DNA of 64,000 bases from Lentisphaeria bacterium (GTDB lineage: Bacteria; Verrucomicrobiota; Lentisphaeria; Victivallales; UBA1829), in contig DPDG01000074.1 of the NCBI GenBank assembly GCA_003526375.1, positions 1 to 64,000 on the forward strand. Direction: 5' to 3'. Positions 24,583 through 34,515 of this stretch are shown one piece after another. The notes beneath the pieces were generated by a model. The model ran no database searches. It had not been told where the DNA came from and was given only the letters and a program-made list of their open reading frames with translations. Positions within the stretch are counted from its first letter, which is position 1, and the number at the start of each line of letters is the position of its first letter. The translations under genes and the position numbers were made by a program.

Positions 24583-25407
24583 ATGAAAACAACACTTGCA
24601 TCAGGCTTGCTCATGCTTACGGCACTGCTCTATGGAAGCGAAATTTTCCGTATTGAATTCAAAGACGGGCAAATTCATACCAATGGGGGCAAGGCTGTAA
24701 TACGAAACTCGCCTTCGATCGAAAATACGGTGGGAAACGGCACATTCCTCACAAAAATCACAAGCGAAAAGCAGGGACGGGGCGGACTTCAGCTCCAGTT
24801 TGCCACTCCGAAGAATTCACCGGACGGCATGGTACAGAATGGGCAGATCAATGGCGCAATTGAATTTTTCATAAAGTATAACCGTCCGGTCAATGCTGAT
24901 TCGCCGGTCAATCTGTTCCGTGTCATAGATTTCGGCTCTCAAAAAGAGGGAATGCGGGTGGCGCTCTATAATTTCGGCAATCGGCGGAAACAGTGCGGGG
25001 AATTGTGGCTTGATCTTGTCAGCGGCAGGAATATTTTCAACATAAATGGAAAACAGAAAAAAATAGTGCGGCAGACAGCAAATTATACGCTTGAGGCAAA
25101 TCAGCTCTACCACTTTGCACTTGTCTTTGCAACGACGCCGGAAAAGAAATTGAGAATCGACCTTTATGCTGCGGAAAACGGAGCCGAAATCATTCCGGCT
25201 AAAAATAAACCGCTTCTCAGCCTGACAGCAGACGTTGCAGAAACAGAACTGGCGAAAGGTTTTCAATGCAATCCACATCTTAACTCTTTTATGATGAACA
25301 GCAACAAAGATTCCATCGGGCTCGAAAGATGGCTGGGCAAATGTGTTTTTTATAATCAGGTTCCCCAGTCCTTTCCCGGACATGAAACATTCGGCGGCAA
25401 ACCATGA
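24583..25407 (+). CDS. secreted protein, probable concanavalin A-like (LamG-type) fold
   Basis: This 274-residue protein has a signal peptide at about residues 1-18 and an all-beta mature sequence. Alternating strands such as GAIEFFIKY, LWLDLVSG and LYHFALVFA resemble LamG-type lectin/glucanase jelly rolls; this is a fold impression, not a motif match. An AGGAGG site lies at about 24570 ahead of the ATG at 24583. It sits 20 bases behind the GntR-GH38 gene and overlaps or nearly touches the following pseudopilin gene, so it belongs to the same operon. A role in binding a glycan at the cell surface is a guess. Confidence 0.7.
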   Translation: MKTTLASGLLMLTALLYGSEIFRIEFKDGQIHTNGGKAVIRNSPSIENTVGNGTFLTKITSEKQGRGGLQLQFATPKNSPDGMVQNGQINGAIEFFIKYNRPVNADSPVNLFRVIDFGSQKEGMRVALYNFGNRRKQCGELWLDLVSGRNIFNINGKQKKIVRQTANYTLEANQLYHFALVFATTPEKKLRIDLYAAENGAEIIPAKNKPLLSLTADVAETELAKGFQCNPHLNSFMMNSNKDSIGLERWLGKCVFYNQVPQSFPGHETFGGKP

Positions 25408-25436
25408 AAGAATATCAGGATGGAGTCAAGATAAAA

Positions 25437-26210
25437 ATGAAAAAGCATTGGACACAGTGCGCAGTCTTACTTTCAGCCGGTGAAACCGCAACAATGCGAA
25501 TATTCACATTGATAGAATTACTCATCGTCATATCAGTTATAGCCATCCTGATCTCTCTTCTGCTTCCCAGTCTGGAAAAAGCGCGTGATACTGCAAAACG
25601 GATAAAATGTACGGCGAATCTCAAACAGATCAACACGCTTGCCGTCCTTTACTACTCCGACAACAACGGCTTCACTCCGCCTTACAGAATAAAGGATTTG
25701 AAGTTCTATACCACCGGCCCGGATATGCCATACTCCTGGTATGAAATACTGAATGACTATCTGTCCCATGACACTCAACATGCATCCAACAGCGCCGGCG
25801 ACCGTAAAACGCTCTCTGTTCACTATCAGCTGGTCTATTACTACAGCAGAGGCAAATCGAATCTCATCACGAAAAAAAGCGTATTGGTCTGGGGATGTGA
25901 CGGATTGCGCGACTTCGGCTATGCAATCAATATGCGCCCGAATTCGGAACGATTCACAAAGCAAAATGAAGGAATTTCCCTTTCCAGGTTCAAACAGCCG
26001 GCAAGTCTTTACGCCTTTGCCGATCCGATTTATGTCGGGGGCGGCTATGGAGCATTCGATCAGAACAGTGAATATGAACGTTTCAAGCATCCCGGAAGAA
26101 CTGCCAATTTCTCATTTGCGGACGGACACGTTGAAAACAGGCCTTATTCAAAATTCGGCGCGAATTACAATCTCAATAAAGAAAAATGGCTCGCTGATCC
26201 GAGTCTGTAA
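25437..26210 (+). CDS. prepilin-like (pseudopilin family) protein with FADGHV signature
   Basis: This protein is about 257 residues from the ATG at 25437, which has GGAG upstream; an ATG at 25404 overlapping the previous stop is an alternative and would add 11 residues. It has a basic leader and FTLIELLIVISVIAILI, with the prepilin cleavage expected before the Phe. The C terminus carries HPGRTANFSFADGHVE, the H-Xn-DG signature (here ten residues between H and D) of the large Lentisphaerota/Planctomycete pseudopilin family. It lies between the secreted LamG-like gene and the beta-helix gene in one operon. Confidence 0.88.
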   Translation: MKKHWTQCAVLLSAGETATMRIFTLIELLIVISVIAILISLLLPSLEKARDTAKRIKCTANLKQINTLAVLYYSDNNGFTPPYRIKDLKFYTTGPDMPYSWYEILNDYLSHDTQHASNSAGDRKTLSVHYQLVYYYSRGKSNLITKKSVLVWGCDGLRDFGYAINMRPNSERFTKQNEGISLSRFKQPASLYAFADPIYVGGGYGAFDQNSEYERFKHPGRTANFSFADGHVENRPYSKFGANYNLNKEKWLADPSL

Positions 26211-26226
26211 ACAGAAGAGGTGAAAC

Positions 26227-28488
26227 ATGTGGAAAAGAATTGCAGGCACAGTTGCGGCATTGTTCTGCCTGACAGTCTGTGCGGAGGCAACCTTCCGGGA
26301 ACTTCCGGTCATGGACTGGGAACAAAGATCGGACTGGCTCAATGTCAGGGACTATGGAGCAAAGGGGGATGGAAAAACCGACGATACGCAGGCGCTTCAG
26401 AAAGCTTTTGACAAACTGGACAACGGTGTCACGATCTATCTGCCGCCGGGCAGGTATCTCATTTCCGACACCTTGAAATGGCGCAGTGAAAAACGCCTGA
26501 CGGGCACCACAGTCATAGGTCACGGTGAAACGACGCAACTGATCTGGAACGGGCCGATGGGAGGGCGCATGGTGCGTGATTCCGGCTTAAGTCTTGCCAG
26601 ATACGTCGGAATCGTTTTTGACGGCAAAGGAAAAGCCGCCATCGGAATGTGGAATGACCAGGAGTGTAAATTCGAGACACAGGTCCGTTATTCCTATCTG
26701 GCGTTTCGCAACCTGCGCGCCTGCGGAATACTCTGCGAAAACAACCGCAACGACCTGCGCTCCGATTCCGAGCCGACATTCGAGAACTGTATCTTTGACA
26801 ATACCGGAACCGGAGTTGAGTTCACCAGTCACAATGACTATGATTTTGCCTTCAAAGGCTGTCTTTTCATAAACAACCGCAGCAGCGGCATCTTCTGCCG
26901 CCGGGGCAATTTCTATATGCTGGACTCCCGTTTCGAGAAAAACTCAGTGGATATCATCGCTGAAGCACCGGAACATGGATGCAGTATCCGCCGTTGTGTT
27001 TCTTTCCATTCCGGCGCCTTTCTCCGCGGCAATGGCGGGGTTTCGCCTCTCACACTTGAAAATTGCACAGTGTCATCATGGAGCTCGCAGGCCGGCGCGA
27101 TTCAATGGCAGGGTTCGCTTCTGGCATTCAACAATACATTTCTGACAGGGCACAAAGGAAAAGTCATCTTCCAGCGGGAATCTCCCTTCTTTGCATTGTC
27201 AAACAACAGTTACCCGGCTGACGCCACGCTGTTCCAATATCCCGTCCCCGCCGGCAGACAGGGAGCCTGGCAAATTCCCGCAGGCAGACTGCCTCCTCTC
27301 AAACTGTCGGAATCAAGGAACTTTCTCGCCGCCGCATGCCGTCTCCCGAAAAAAGTATTTGATGCAAAACGGGATTTCGGTGCAAAAGGCGATGGCAAAA
27401 ACGATGACACGGAATCTGTCCGCAGAACCATTGCCGCCGCACAGGCACACGGGAAAGATGCGATTGCCTATTTCCCGGCAGGAACCTATCTTTTGAAGCA
27501 AAGCATACATGTCGAGGGAGCAGACTATTTCATCGGCGGCTCCGGAGTTCATTCCATACTGGTGTGGGACGGCAGCAGAGAGGAACATGCAATAACAGTC
27601 AGAAACCCGCAGAGAATTGTGCTGGAACATATCCGTATCTGCAATAGGGAAACCCTGGAAAACCACGGAGCCCCGTGGAATGGGGAAAAAGGAGCAAACA
27701 TCCTCCAGGAAGGCGGTTCACAACCATCTTCAATTCTTTATAACGGAGTCTTCGTTTACGGAAAATACCAGCCTTCCGGCTTTGCCGAGCGACAAGGAAT
27801 TCTGTTCAGGAACCTCAAAGAGCACGACAGAATCAACCTGCATTATCTGGAAGGCAACCAGCGTTATGAAAACGCCGAAAACGGAATCGTGCTCGGCGGA
27901 ATCTGTCACGAGGGCTCCATCACCATAGACAATGCTGCGGGAAAAGGTTTTCTGGGAATCATGGTCCGTCTTGCAACTCATGCAGACCGACCGCTTCAAG
28001 TTCGGAAAAACGCTTCGTTCGTTCTCCCGGATTTCTATCTGGAACAAGGTTTCGACATTCTGCTTTCACTGAATGGAGATCCCCGGCTTCCCGCAGGACG
28101 AATCTCGCTCGGACTGCCGAAATTTGCCCGCGCCATGAATGAGTCGGAACAGAAAAGCGGCGTCATAGCGCATAAATTGATCTCCTTCGACAATTACAGA
28201 GGTTCCCTGAATCTTCTGGGGGTGCAATTTCATAAAGCGGCACAGAAAACTTCACGCACAATCGTTCTGAATAAAGGAAAAGAAAGTAAATTGAATCTCG
28301 TTTGCCCCTACTACTATGATGTCATTCTGGAAACACAAACAGATCTGTCGCTTAACCAGATCGCACCAAACGGATTTCCCAAAAAATTCCAGGGAGAAAA
28401 AAATGCCTCGGAAATCTCCTGTGCACTGGATGATTTCACCCGTCTGGGGTTGCTTGATCTGGAAATGAACTACACCGCAACCAGATAA
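26227..28488 (+). CDS. secreted tandem beta-helix (pectate lyase 3 / GH55-like) protein
   Basis: This 753-residue protein has a signal peptide (about residues 1-21, ending AEA). It carries two copies of the Pectate_lyase_3 opening motif: YGAKGDGKTDDTQALQKAF near residue 40 and FGAKGDGKNDDTESVRRTI near 380. Each starts a right-handed beta-helix, the arrangement of GH55 beta-1,3-glucanases and phage tail-spike-like proteins. Catalytic residues could not be assigned. An AGAGGTG site precedes the ATG by about eight bases. It ends the operon begun by the GntR-GH38 fusion and is the probable extracellular glycan-acting enzyme of the set. Confidence 0.82.
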   Translation: MWKRIAGTVAALFCLTVCAEATFRELPVMDWEQRSDWLNVRDYGAKGDGKTDDTQALQKAFDKLDNGVTIYLPPGRYLISDTLKWRSEKRLTGTTVIGHGETTQLIWNGPMGGRMVRDSGLSLARYVGIVFDGKGKAAIGMWNDQECKFETQVRYSYLAFRNLRACGILCENNRNDLRSDSEPTFENCIFDNTGTGVEFTSHNDYDFAFKGCLFINNRSSGIFCRRGNFYMLDSRFEKNSVDIIAEAPEHGCSIRRCVSFHSGAFLRGNGGVSPLTLENCTVSSWSSQAGAIQWQGSLLAFNNTFLTGHKGKVIFQRESPFFALSNNSYPADATLFQYPVPAGRQGAWQIPAGRLPPLKLSESRNFLAAACRLPKKVFDAKRDFGAKGDGKNDDTESVRRTIAAAQAHGKDAIAYFPAGTYLLKQSIHVEGADYFIGGSGVHSILVWDGSREEHAITVRNPQRIVLEHIRICNRETLENHGAPWNGEKGANILQEGGSQPSSILYNGVFVYGKYQPSGFAERQGILFRNLKEHDRINLHYLEGNQRYENAENGIVLGGICHEGSITIDNAAGKGFLGIMVRLATHADRPLQVRKNASFVLPDFYLEQGFDILLSLNGDPRLPAGRISLGLPKFARAMNESEQKSGVIAHKLISFDNYRGSLNLLGVQFHKAAQKTSRTIVLNKGKESKLNLVCPYYYDVILETQTDLSLNQIAPNGFPKKFQGEKNASEISCALDDFTRLGLLDLEMNYTATR

Positions 28489-28621
28489 ACAATTCAGGAA
28501 AATAGACGGAGGATATCTACTCTCAACATCTTATTTCCTGCTGTAAAAAGAAGAAATCAAGGTGGAAAAAAACATTCCGGCGGATTATAGTATCAAAGTG
28601 AAAGTTTCATGAAAGGATGCT

Positions 28622-29206
28622 ATGAATCTGCCGGAATTATCTCAGACAATCCGCAAGGTCAGACTCGCGCAGGGGATGACTGTCGACCAGCTTGCACAGA
28701 AAAGCGGATTCAGCAAAGGATTCATTTCACAGGTCGAGAATTTCCGTATCACACCCTCCCTCAAGGCGCTGATCCGTATCGCGGAGGCGCTCGGCATCCC
28801 GATGAGCAAACTGTTCGATGAAAACGGGCAGAATGCCGAATACACATTCGGTTCACTCAACTGCGGCGAGGAAATTCAACGGAACGACAATACGCAATAC
28901 GGGATACGGTACCTTGCGCTGGCGTATCGGCAGATCGGGCGGAAAATGGACCCGTTTGTGCTCGAATACACGCCCGCGACACCACGCGAATTCATGTTCC
29001 ACGATACGGAGGAGTTTTTTGTCCTCCTCGAAGGGGAAATCGAGTTCTATCTCTATGACGATCAGAACAAGCGCACAATGAAAGCAGGAGACACACTCTA
29101 CATGCGCGCCAATATCCCGCACCGGGTCACGCTCTGCAAAGGCTGTAAATACGCCAAAGCCATGTCGATCTATTCTGATTCCATGGGCACAGACCTGCCC
29201 AGATAA
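28622..29206 (+). CDS. XRE-family regulator with cupin sensor domain
   Basis: This 194-residue protein has an N-terminal HTH_3 (about residues 8-62, with MTVDQLAQKSGFSKGFISQVEN) and a C-terminal cupin (about 115-180, EEFFVLLEGEIEF and AGDTLYMRANIPHRV). This HTH-plus-cupin layout is typical of regulators such as PuuR that sense small metabolites. The predicted start lies behind AAAGGATGCT. It is monocistronic; the gene on its right is convergent. A second member of the same type is at 44565-45137. Confidence 0.92.
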   Translation: MNLPELSQTIRKVRLAQGMTVDQLAQKSGFSKGFISQVENFRITPSLKALIRIAEALGIPMSKLFDENGQNAEYTFGSLNCGEEIQRNDNTQYGIRYLALAYRQIGRKMDPFVLEYTPATPREFMFHDTEEFFVLLEGEIEFYLYDDQNKRTMKAGDTLYMRANIPHRVTLCKGCKYAKAMSIYSDSMGTDLPR

Positions 29207-29212
29207 CACTGA

Positions 29213-30730
29213 TTACCTGCTTTTTTCTCCAAGTTCCGCTTCGGCGGCACGCAGAATCACGGCAGACAGAGGAGTCCACAAACGCCAGTTGCCGGCCAGA
29301 CGTTCCAAATGTTTCATCTCCTGTTGCGGTTCGAAACGGTCAGGGATGCCGATCCCTGCTTTCTGAACTCGAATCAAAACCGGAAGCGATGACGGCAGAA
29401 GTGTTTTCAGGTATTCCACATCCAGAGGCGCGGGACGAAGCCCCTCTTTCGTAACATTGACGGTCTCACGGCAATGGGCGAAGTTGTATTCCGCAATAAC
29501 ATAACGGAAATCAAAAAACATCACCAGCAGCAAGACAATCAGAACCTGCGCACCATTTGCCCAGAACAGCCAGCGCAGACTCTTATTGCGCAACACCTTG
29601 CAGAAAATGAGGCAGAGCCCGGCGCCGACAACCAGCATCCAGACGGCAGCGGCAATCCGGAGCCCCGTCAGGCTGTAAACAGACACATACTTTTCCAGGC
29701 GCAACAGGGAGGAGGCGACCAGAAACACATTCTGCCCCAGCCAGAAATAAACCAGAACTCTTGCCAGTTTCCAGGCTGACCCCGAACATTTTCCGCTGAA
29801 AGCCAGAAGCGTCAGTCCTCCCGCGATCAGCGCGGTCGCGATCAGAGGATAGGCTCCGCGATGCGCATATCCGGCGTAAGTCACCCCCTCCGGCAGTGCG
29901 GCACCAGCCCAGAGATATTCCACATCCAGCAGATTCTGGACAAGAAATACCAGATTGAAAAGCAGAAGTCCGCGCGTCATGATCCTTGCCAGAAGCAATG
30001 ACAAATCGGGGGTGAGCTCTTTCCAGCCAAATCCCGGTGTGTTGTTGCGGAATTCCGCATAAAACCGTTTCCAGAGCGTCATCCCGGTCACGGCAACAGC
30101 CAGCAGAGCCGTCACCAGCCAGAAGAACACATGCCCCGCCGAGGGAAAATCAAGCGTCCCCACCCAGTGTGCAAAACGCTCAAGCCAGTTTCCCAGAACC
30201 GGATTCGCCTCCGAAAAAAAGCCGAGAAAGATCAATGCGCCGAGCACCGGGAGAATCCAAAGCAGAACTCCTTTCACGAAACAGGTAAAACGGCTTTTCA
30301 ATTCCTCCTGCTTTTTCCAGCCGACGGCGATCTGATAGAAACTTTCCGGAAGGAATGTAATACAGACAGCCGTCAGCTTCAAAATCCACTGCTCCACGGA
30401 AGAATCCGCCTTTTCCTCCCGACAGACAATCCGGAAGACCAGAATGGAAAAACATGCGAATACAACTGCAAAAGAATCGGCGTAACAGAATATCCCGGCG
30501 CCGCATAAGAAAAACAGGATCATCCAGAGAATGCGCGCCGTCATGGTAAGGAAGCTCAGGCGCCGCGGCCAGCAGACAGCCAACCACCCCAGATAAAGAG
30601 CTGTCAGCGGAATCGAACCGGGATCGGGGGAACGGAATAAAAAGAAATCCGCAAAAATCACCGGAACAAGAATCATCCAGGTACGCAAACGATCCGGATA
30701 CCACAGGTTATACTGATATTCATTCGCCAT
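29213..30730 (-). CDS. DUF4173-like polytopic membrane protein
   Basis: This 505-residue protein has about eleven to twelve predicted membrane helices and a soluble C-terminal tail of about 90 residues. The segment EYLWAGAALPEGVTYAGYAHRGAYPL matches the characteristic loop of the DUF4173 family (YLFGG-LP-G-TYA-YAR-GF), whose function is unknown. A GGGAG site lies upstream. It converges with the XRE-cupin gene and lies 64 bases downstream... of no co-directional partner, being upstream of folP by that distance on the same strand, so co-transcription with folP is unlikely in that order because it is itself the downstream-coordinate gene. Confidence 0.72.
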   Translation of the reverse strand: MANEYQYNLWYPDRLRTWMILVPVIFADFFLFRSPDPGSIPLTALYLGWLAVCWPRRLSFLTMTARILWMILFFLCGAGIFCYADSFAVVFACFSILVFRIVCREEKADSSVEQWILKLTAVCITFLPESFYQIAVGWKKQEELKSRFTCFVKGVLLWILPVLGALIFLGFFSEANPVLGNWLERFAHWVGTLDFPSAGHVFFWLVTALLAVAVTGMTLWKRFYAEFRNNTPGFGWKELTPDLSLLLARIMTRGLLLFNLVFLVQNLLDVEYLWAGAALPEGVTYAGYAHRGAYPLIATALIAGGLTLLAFSGKCSGSAWKLARVLVYFWLGQNVFLVASSLLRLEKYVSVYSLTGLRIAAAVWMLVVGAGLCLIFCKVLRNKSLRWLFWANGAQVLIVLLLVMFFDFRYVIAEYNFAHCRETVNVTKEGLRPAPLDVEYLKTLLPSSLPVLIRVQKAGIGIPDRFEPQQEMKHLERLAGNWRLWTPLSAVILRAAEAELGEKSR

Positions 30731-30794
30731 AAAAAATCTCCCGTTATGAGCATTCCAGTATTTACCATAACCCGGAGAATATGATTTTCAAGCC

Positions 30795-31685
30795 TTATTC
30801 AGCGGCATTGCACCGGAAAAACGCCGTCATGGACTCCAAAGCCATCGGGACATTGTGAACACGCACAAATTCAATCTTCTGCGCAGTCAATGAGGCAAGA
30901 ACGCCGGCAGTGGCGTAATCACGCTCCGCAGGTTTTTTCCCTTCGCAGATATGTGACAGGAAAGATTTGCGCGAGGGAGCGTAAAACAGAGGCGCTTCAA
31001 CTCTCTCTCTCAGCTTTGAAGCACCTCTGACCAGTTCAAAATTCTGTTCCTGCGTCTTGGCAAACCCCAGGCCGGGGTCCAGCAGAATCGAATCGGGATG
31101 TATTCCCGCCGCAACTGCTCTTTCAAAGGCAGTCTGAAGGTAAGACGCCACTTCGGCGCAGACATCCCCGTAAACCAGATTTTCCGGATTCTGCATTGTC
31201 TGCGGCGTCCCGCGCATGTGCATCAGGATCACAGCCGCATCGGCGGCGGCAATCACGGACGGCATTGCAGGGTCAAAGGTCATCGCGCTGATGTCATTGA
31301 TGATCTCCGCCCCCGCCTCCAGAGCCGCCGCGGCAACAGCCGCTTTGCGCGTATCGACGCTGACAATCGCATCGGGCCGTCTCTCTTTCAACGCGCGGAT
31401 CACGGGAATGATCCGCTCAATCTCCAGCGACACGGGTGTCTCCGCGGCTCCAGGACGTGTGGATTCTGCGCCGATATCAACGGCACAGGCTCCGGCGTCC
31501 AGCATCTCCACGGCGCCGCGGACGGCTTTTTCCGTTTCGGTGAAACGCCCCCCGTCGCTGAAAGAATCCGGCGTCACATTCAAGATACCGAAAATCATCG
31601 GTATTTGTGCGGCGCCGCAGTCCAGCGAACGGTTATTCCTCAGTCTTAGTTTCGTCCGCTTCATTCGGGACATCCGTGTTCGCAT
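30795..31685 (-). CDS. folP: dihydropteroate synthase
   Basis: This TIM-barrel enzyme joins p-aminobenzoate to dihydropterin pyrophosphate in folate synthesis and is the sulfonamide target. Diagnostic segments are GILNVTPDSFSDGG, GAESTRPGA, LDPGLGFAKT and PSRKSFL. The N-terminal strand TKLRLRNNRSLDC before IPMIFGILN fits the family, so the start probably lies upstream of the Met at 31598, at 31685, 31673 or 31664. Any of these overlaps the 3' end of gyrA by 32-53 bases. No good ribosome-binding site is visible, so coupling to gyrA translation is likely. Confidence 0.93.
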   Translation of the reverse strand: MRTRMSRMKRTKLRLRNNRSLDCGAAQIPMIFGILNVTPDSFSDGGRFTETEKAVRGAVEMLDAGACAVDIGAESTRPGAAETPVSLEIERIIPVIRALKERRPDAIVSVDTRKAAVAAAALEAGAEIINDISAMTFDPAMPSVIAAADAAVILMHMRGTPQTMQNPENLVYGDVCAEVASYLQTAFERAVAAGIHPDSILLDPGLGFAKTQEQNFELVRGASKLRERVEAPLFYAPSRKSFLSHICEGKKPAERDYATAGVLASLTAQKIEFVRVHNVPMALESMTAFFRCNAAE

Positions 31686-34398
31686 CCTCGTTCACGTCTT
31701 CCGGCGGAACTTCCATTTCCTCGAAATCATCGTCCTTTTTACCGAAAGGAATCTGATCGACTCCGGCGGCAACCATCACGTTTTCCTCATCACCGGCAGT
31801 CGGATTTTCATTTGCTTCGACTTCGACGACGATCGTGGCTCCGGTCACTTTGTCACCCTTGCGGAGATCCATGATGCGCACTCCCATGGAGGCGCGCCCG
31901 ACAATGCGGATTTCATCCACGGGGATACGGGAGACCTGCCCGCGCTCGGTGGTCAGGATCAGTTCATCGCCGTGTTTGACACGAAGCGCGGCGATCACGA
32001 CCTCGCCCGGACGCAGGTTCAGGTTCTTGACCCCCTTTGCACCGCGTCTGGTCAGACGGTAATGATCGACATAACTGCGTTTTCCCATTCCTCCGCTCGT
32101 CACGACCAGCAGCTGCGGACGTCCGTCATCGACAATTTCCTCTTCATCGGAAGCAACATCCTCACCATCCGCCGTTTCCGCAGGCTCAGTCTCCGCTGCC
32201 TCGGCAGGTTCTTCCGCTTCCACGGCGGCTTCATCAACCTCAGGCAGTTCGCTGACCGCACCCGAAGCAGGCACGACCTCCATACTGACGATTTCATCAT
32301 CGGCAAGCTTGAAGCGGATACCCGTCACACCGCGCGTGGCACGTCCCATCGTGCGGACATCGGTTTCCACAAAACGGCACGCCATGCCTTTCGCAGTGGA
32401 AAGAATGATCTCGCTGGCGCCGTCGGCAATCTCGGCTCCGATCAGATCGTCACCCTCTTCAATGACGATCGCACGCAATCCGAGATTTCTCAGATGCCGG
32501 AACTCCTTGAGCGCAGTCTTCTTGATGACGCCGCGTTTCGTCGCCATGACAATGGAAAGATTCTCCTGCTCGAACATATCCTTCTTCAGCGTCAGCATCG
32601 CCCGGATCTGTTCGCCGGGCTCGATCTTGATCAGGTTGACGATCGCCTTGCCCTTGCCGGTTCTCGCCCCTTCGGGAATGTCGTAAACGTTCAGCCAGTA
32701 CATGAAACCGCGGTCCGTGAAGAAGAAGATCAGGTCGTGGCTGTCCGCATTGAACAGATGCTCAACGTGATCCTCGTCCTTCGTTTCCATACCGATGATG
32801 CCGACGCCGCCGCGATGCTGCGTGCGGTAGGTGTCCGCCGGAACACGTTTGATGTAACCGGTATTGGAAACGGTGATGACGCAGGAATGGCGCGGAATCA
32901 GGTCCGCATAATTGATGTCGCCTTCGTCATAGGTAATCTCGGTGCGGCGCGGATCGGCATATCTGTTTCTGACATCGGCAAGTTCGTCCTTGATGACGCC
33001 GAGACGCAGTTCACGGCTCGCGAGAAGACTGCGGAGATATTCGATCAGTTTCATCAGTTCGTCATACTCTTTCTGGAGATCCTCGATCGCCAGTCCGGTC
33101 AACTGATGAAGTCTCATATCGAGAATCGCCGCAACCTGAATCTTGGAAAGCCCGAAACGCGCCATCAGGGCTGCGCCGGCTTCTTCGCGTGTGCGGGACT
33201 CGCGGATGATTTTCACGACTTCGTCAATGTTCTGCACCGCGATCAACAGACCGTTTACGATATGGGCGCGCGCTTCCGCCTTGTTCAGCTCGAACTGAGT
33301 CCGGCGGGTCACGACCTCCAGCCGGTGATCGACAAACGCCTGGAGAATCTGTGCAAGGTTCATCGTGCGCGGACGGTTGTGATCGACGACCAGCAACTGG
33401 CAGCCGAGTATGCTCTCCATCTGCGTATGCGCATAAAGCTGATTCAGAACGACGGAAGCCATGGCGCCGCGCTTGATCTCAATCACAATCCGGATGCCGG
33501 TGCGCAGACTTGTTTCGTCACGCAGATCGGAAATTCCGGTGATCTTCTTGTCCTTGACCAGTTCCGCAATCTTCTTGACCATCATTTCCTTGTTGACGGC
33601 ATACGGAATCTCTTTGACGATGATGATCTCCTTGCCGTTCTGTTCGATGATCTCCGCCTTGGCGCGAACCTTGATCACGCCATGCCCGGTTTCATACAGG
33701 CTGCGGATCGGGTCAAGACCGCAGATGATCGCGCCGGTCGGGAAATCGGGCCCCGGCAGGAATTTCATCAGGTCACGCACGGATGCGGACGGATTTTCCA
33801 GCAGGTGAATGGTGGCGTCGATCACCTCTCCGAGGTTGTGCGGCGGAATATTCGTCGCCATGCCGACGCCGATCCCCATGCTGCCGTTGACCAGCAGATT
33901 CGGGAATTTCGCCGGCAGGACTTCCGGCTCAGTCGTGTTTTCATCGAACGTCGGAATCATATTGACGGTATCTTTATCAATATCGCTCAGCAGTTCTTCC
34001 GTGAAACGCTCCATGCGGCACTCCGTATAACGGTAAGCCGCGGGCGGGTCGCCGTCGATGCTTCCGAAGTTGCCCTGACCGTCGATCAGCGGCATACGCA
34101 TGGAAAAATCCTGCGCCATGCGGACCAGCGTATCGTAAACCGAGGAATCGCCGTGAGGATGATATTTACCGATCACTTCGCCGACCACACGCGCGCTTTT
34201 CATATGGGGACGTGATTTCATAAGTCCGAGCTGACGCATTGCATACAGGATTCTGCGGTTGCACGGTTTGAGCCCGTCGCGCACATCGGGAATGGCCCGC
34301 CCTACGTTCACACTCAAAGAATACTGCAGATACGCAGTATGCATGATGTCTTCGATATTAACGGGGAAGTCCCGCTTTTCGATTACGTTGTCACTCAT
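31633..34398 (-). CDS. gyrA: DNA gyrase subunit A
   Basis: This 921-residue type II topoisomerase breakage-reunion subunit has the catalytic tyrosine at Y124 in AYRYTECR. The quinolone region HPHGDSSVYD keeps Ser85 and Asp89, equivalent to wild-type E. coli S83 and D87. The C-terminal beta-pinwheel has its GyrA box as QHRGGVG (527-533), a departure from QRRGGKG. It is interrupted by an acidic Ala/Glu-rich insert at about 716-759. The tail is also acidic. A second topoisomerase (ParC) identity is possible given the weak box, but overall length and the presence of a box favour GyrA. gyrB is not in the window. Confidence 0.9.
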   Translation of the reverse strand: MSDNVIEKRDFPVNIEDIMHTAYLQYSLSVNVGRAIPDVRDGLKPCNRRILYAMRQLGLMKSRPHMKSARVVGEVIGKYHPHGDSSVYDTLVRMAQDFSMRMPLIDGQGNFGSIDGDPPAAYRYTECRMERFTEELLSDIDKDTVNMIPTFDENTTEPEVLPAKFPNLLVNGSMGIGVGMATNIPPHNLGEVIDATIHLLENPSASVRDLMKFLPGPDFPTGAIICGLDPIRSLYETGHGVIKVRAKAEIIEQNGKEIIIVKEIPYAVNKEMMVKKIAELVKDKKITGISDLRDETSLRTGIRIVIEIKRGAMASVVLNQLYAHTQMESILGCQLLVVDHNRPRTMNLAQILQAFVDHRLEVVTRRTQFELNKAEARAHIVNGLLIAVQNIDEVVKIIRESRTREEAGAALMARFGLSKIQVAAILDMRLHQLTGLAIEDLQKEYDELMKLIEYLRSLLASRELRLGVIKDELADVRNRYADPRRTEITYDEGDINYADLIPRHSCVITVSNTGYIKRVPADTYRTQHRGGVGIIGMETKDEDHVEHLFNADSHDLIFFFTDRGFMYWLNVYDIPEGARTGKGKAIVNLIKIEPGEQIRAMLTLKKDMFEQENLSIVMATKRGVIKKTALKEFRHLRNLGLRAIVIEEGDDLIGAEIADGASEIILSTAKGMACRFVETDVRTMGRATRGVTGIRFKLADDEIVSMEVVPASGAVSELPEVDEAAVEAEEPAEAAETEPAETADGEDVASDEEEIVDDGRPQLLVVTSGGMGKRSYVDHYRLTRRGAKGVKNLNLRPGEVVIAALRVKHGDELILTTERGQVSRIPVDEIRIVGRASMGVRIMDLRKGDKVTGATIVVEVEANENPTAGDEENVMVAAGVDQIPFGKKDDDFEEMEVPPEDVNEDANTDVPNEADETKTEE

Positions 34399-34515
34399 CT
34401 TTCGTTCCCTTAACTATATTAAACTACTGTTTTATTTCAGAATATGAACACGCCGGAAGAAACTTTCCGGAGGAAGCAATAATATACACCGGATATGCGT
34501 CAACTCAAGGGCGCG

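Noticed and set aside
31216..34215. 999-codon open frame on the plus strand across gyrA
   Set aside because: It is exactly antisense to well-conserved gyrA and folP codons, has a His/Asp-rich product typical of a codon-bias shadow, and no ribosome-binding site.
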